This document shows positions 61,832 to 64,000 of a stretch of DNA of 64,000 bases, piece by piece. Source of the DNA: Paramecium octaurelia (taxonomy: Eukaryota; Ciliophora; Oligohymenophorea; Peniculida; Parameciidae). The position numbers were made by a program, and so were the translations under genes. Under the pieces are notes generated by a model that worked only from the letters and a program-made list of their open reading frames with translations, ran no database searches and was not told where the DNA came from. The stretch covers positions 221,096 to 285,095 of the forward strand of contig CAJJDP010000151.1 in the NCBI GenBank assembly GCA_905182995.1, written 5' to 3'. Numbering within the stretch: position 1 is the stretch's first letter; each line of letters opens with the position of its first letter.

Positions 61832-62428
61832 CCAAGAAACAAGTGCTCATGTTGATTTTGATCCTTCAATTACTTACAGAACCCTAGATCAGCAATTTTT
61901 AAGGTAGAATTATGAATCAAAATATTAGGCAACTTTAGATCTCTATGTAAGATATTTTTCTCATGTAGGGCTTACATTCCAGCCAAGACTTATTTCATAT
62001 ATGCAATAACTTCATTTTCGGGTATCTTTTTCCCTCTTTTGATCCACAATTATTCAAAATCACCAGCTTAATTATAGATAAGAAATTTACAATTACAGAA
62101 TTCCAAAACAATGTAACATTAATTCTCTGATTAAAAGAAATTTATGAATTTTATTACATGCTCACTGTTGATTTATCTTAATACCTCAATTTCACTATCT
62201 AATAATTAGCCAACAATTCCTCTGTGCTCACTTAATTTTGCTTTTGGAACACATTTAATCGCTACCAAATCTGATGTCTTGTCAACTTTGGCAGAAAAGA
62301 CCTTTTAGTAATTTAAATTTTTATACCTAACCAAATGCCCCTTTTCCCAATTCTTTGAGAAATGTGTAATTTAATACTCTCTTGCCCGGATAATTCTGAA
62401 TTTTTGGTGGCTGCTATGAGTGCAACAT
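61832..62428 (-). pseudogene. 5' fragment of the ULK-like kinase gene (right copy)
   Basis: The first 190 or so codons of the kinase, from its ATG at 62426-62428 down to the N, where it is cut before the activation-segment APE motif. Sequence-identical to 59894-60490 as far as I can see. Confidence 0.8.
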
Positions 62429-62490
62429 TCTAGATATATTTAAGTTAATTATATTTTTATATTTATTTTTATATCTTGATATTGATTCTT

Positions 62491-62913
62491 TCAATCATCA
62501 TCTCCTCCTTCATCACCTCCTTCTTCTAAATCACCATATGTCTTCTACTCGAATTTAGGATCATGATAATCTTGCCAATCAAATCTAGGTTTTGTGTATA
62601 AACAACTAAATAGCCAACACCCTGTTAAAAACAAGCCACACCTAGTAAACATAGCTACATATATTTTATTACTCTTACTTCTCGTCCAATAATCATTAAA
62701 ATCTCTGTGAGATTTACTCAAAACATAACCCCATTTGTTTGGATTGTATTCTACAATACCTTCCCTTAGCATCCAAGAAGCTGTTTCGTAGCTTATAGCT
62801 ATGTTTTTCACTTTGTATTAGAATTCTCCTGGCTTCTCAAATAATCCTTCTTTAAATGCAGCAGGCATTGTAGATCTTTGTCCTGCCTTCTAAAATACCT
62901 TCCACAAAGCCAT
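62491..62913 (-). CDS. Small single-span membrane protein (right copy)
   Basis: Same sequence as the gene at 60553-60975, at +1,938 bp. Probably the same gene counted twice by the assembly. If the repeat is real, it is a recent tandem duplicate, being the last protein gene before the telomere. Confidence 0.7.
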
Positions 62914-63988
62914 TATTTATATAAAAAATAATAATAATTTTTATTAAGTTCAAAATTATTATCTATATTTATTGCAATCCTTCTGTTTATTCAGAATTGT
63001 TTTCTAGCTGCATAATATTTCATCTCTTATAATAAAAATTATAATAGCATTTTTTAACAAAAACTTTTAAGGATCTTTCATTTAATTTCCAAATTTGATC
63101 ATTTATTTAACAATCCATTTATTCAACAAACCTTTTTGAAATCTAAATTCCAATCATTTATTAATATGATATTATTAAAAAATATCTTAATTCGATTCCT
63201 TTTATACACAATTCTATCATTTTATTATTTGACATCAATTGGTCACATTTTTCATTCAAATACTGTGTATAATTTTTCGTATACAAATAAAGACTTTATA
63301 TTATTATTTTTGGGGGTTGAATATTTTGATTATGGAAATCCAGATTATGTTTCACTTTAGAAATAACCGTTGTACAGCTTGATGCGATTTTTAATATTTT
63401 ATATGTGAAATTTTTATTTCTCCTAACTTGATATAATCAAATTAATTTTTTTTTGATTTTTTCATTTTACATTGACTTGTTCTCTACTCAGATTTAATTT
63501 AATTTAATTCTGATATTTTTTAATCCCAGTAATTTTCTTAATTTTTATATTAAAAGAAAATGTAAATTCCTTTTATTTTAAATAATTTTTAAATCTAATA
63601 GATTTCCTAACACATTTTCATTTAATCTTGATTCTATAAATTTTCAGTATCTAAAATATTCTTATTGTCTATTAGTTATCTAGTATATTGGCTTTATTAG
63701 TCTCATTAGTACAATAATTAACCCACATATCATTTTTCTAAAATCGCATTAATTATTAATACATACTAATATTTATATTTTGTATTCTACAAATATTTGA
63801 CAAATTTTTTTTAAATAATGTATTAACTTCTTAACTTGATCCTTCTATGCCTTAAAATTTAACAAAAAAATATTTAGTATCAGCTTTTGGAAAGGAATTG
63901 ATTAAATTAAGAATATTAGTTATGTGAATTTAAGTAGAAGACTTAGGAACGAACCCTGTTTATTAATTGCATAATGTTATTTCCATGT
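62914..63988. other. Subtelomeric AT-rich DNA
   Basis: About 1.1 kb between the last gene and the telomere repeats. A second copy of the doubtful hydrophobic frame lies at 63166-63408. The final 220 bp (63769-63988) are unique and show no coding signal. Confidence 0.6.
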
Positions 63989-64000
63989 GGGTTTGGGTTT
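63989..64000 (+). repeat. Telomere repeats (GGGTTT)2 at window end
   Basis: The window closes with GGGTTTGGGTTT, with the G-rich strand running 5' to 3' towards the end, as at a chromosome terminus. Paramecium macronuclear telomeres are mixtures of GGGTTT and GGGGTT. Only two units are seen because the window stops here. Confidence 0.85.

Larger units (their letters stand above)
61832..63768. repeat. Direct repeat B, right copy (about 1.94 kb)
   Basis: Repeats 59894-61830. Beyond 63768 the sequence is unique and leads to telomere repeats. The left copy leads into the N instead. This again fits an unmerged overlap. Confidence 0.92.

Noticed and set aside
63826-63852. An 18-base string (CTTGATCCTTCTATGCCT) shared with the end of the myotubularin gene at about 24277
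   Set aside because: Considered as a gene fragment near the telomere. The match does not extend beyond 18 bases and can be chance in 64 kb of AT-rich sequence.

Overview
The window reads as macronuclear DNA of a ciliate, almost certainly a Paramecium species. Four observations support this. (1) The real reading frames run straight through TAA and TAG, which must encode Gln, and only TGA ends them. (2) Genes are broken by tiny introns, mostly 18-30 nt, that begin GTA and end TAG or AAG. (3) Genes are packed on both strands with gaps often of only 10-100 bp. (4) The right edge ends in GGGTTTGGGTTT, the T3G3-type Paramecium telomere repeat. Because the standard code breaks the real genes, coordinates here come from rereading the sequence by eye with the ciliate code and splicing by eye. 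Gene ends (TGA) are firmer than starts, and some introns are provisional.

Layout. 0-5 kb: a partial unknown gene, an APC/C activator of the CDH1/fizzy-related type, a small ATG12/ATG8-family protein and a coiled-coil protein. 5-16.5 kb: a Gln-rich protein, several unknowns, a DIX-domain protein, a membrane-anchored pepsin-like protease, and a large IQ-motif plus DUF4378 protein. 16.5-24 kb: a tandem-thioredoxin (nucleoredoxin-like) protein, a Myb protein and a DEDDy exonuclease, separated by the longest gene-free AT-rich stretches of the window. 24-38.8 kb: an active-type myotubularin phosphatase, an SK-type potassium channel, a protein kinase, a KATNIP homologue, an SR splicing factor, SAS10/UTP3 and a methyltransferase with a polyglutamine tract. 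39-52 kb: a TRF4-type poly(A) polymerase, a WD40 protein, a LITAF protein, a cyclic-nucleotide-binding protein, a very long coiled-coil protein, a dynein-light-chain-like protein, ATP11 and an EH-domain protein. 52.4 kb: tRNA-Asp(GTC). 52.5-60.5 kb: two unknowns, an AGC kinase, a NUDT15-like hydrolase, an LC8 dynein light chain and an ULK-like kinase. 60.5-64 kb: a small membrane protein and AT-rich subtelomeric DNA ending in telomere repeats.

Two long exact direct repeats (about 1.42 kb and 1.94 kb) each have a single N at their junction and cut through genes. They look like unmerged contig overlaps, so the duplicated LC8, kinase and membrane-protein copies are probably artefacts.

These are independent eukaryotic genes, not operons. 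A theme of cilia, basal bodies and microtubules recurs (KATNIP, IQ/DUF4378 protein, two dynein light chains, long coiled coils), as do membrane traffic and autophagy (myotubularin, EH protein, LITAF, ATG12-like, ULK-like kinase). That co-location is probably chance in a gene-dense genome. I saw no bacterial-type system, CRISPR array or transposon.
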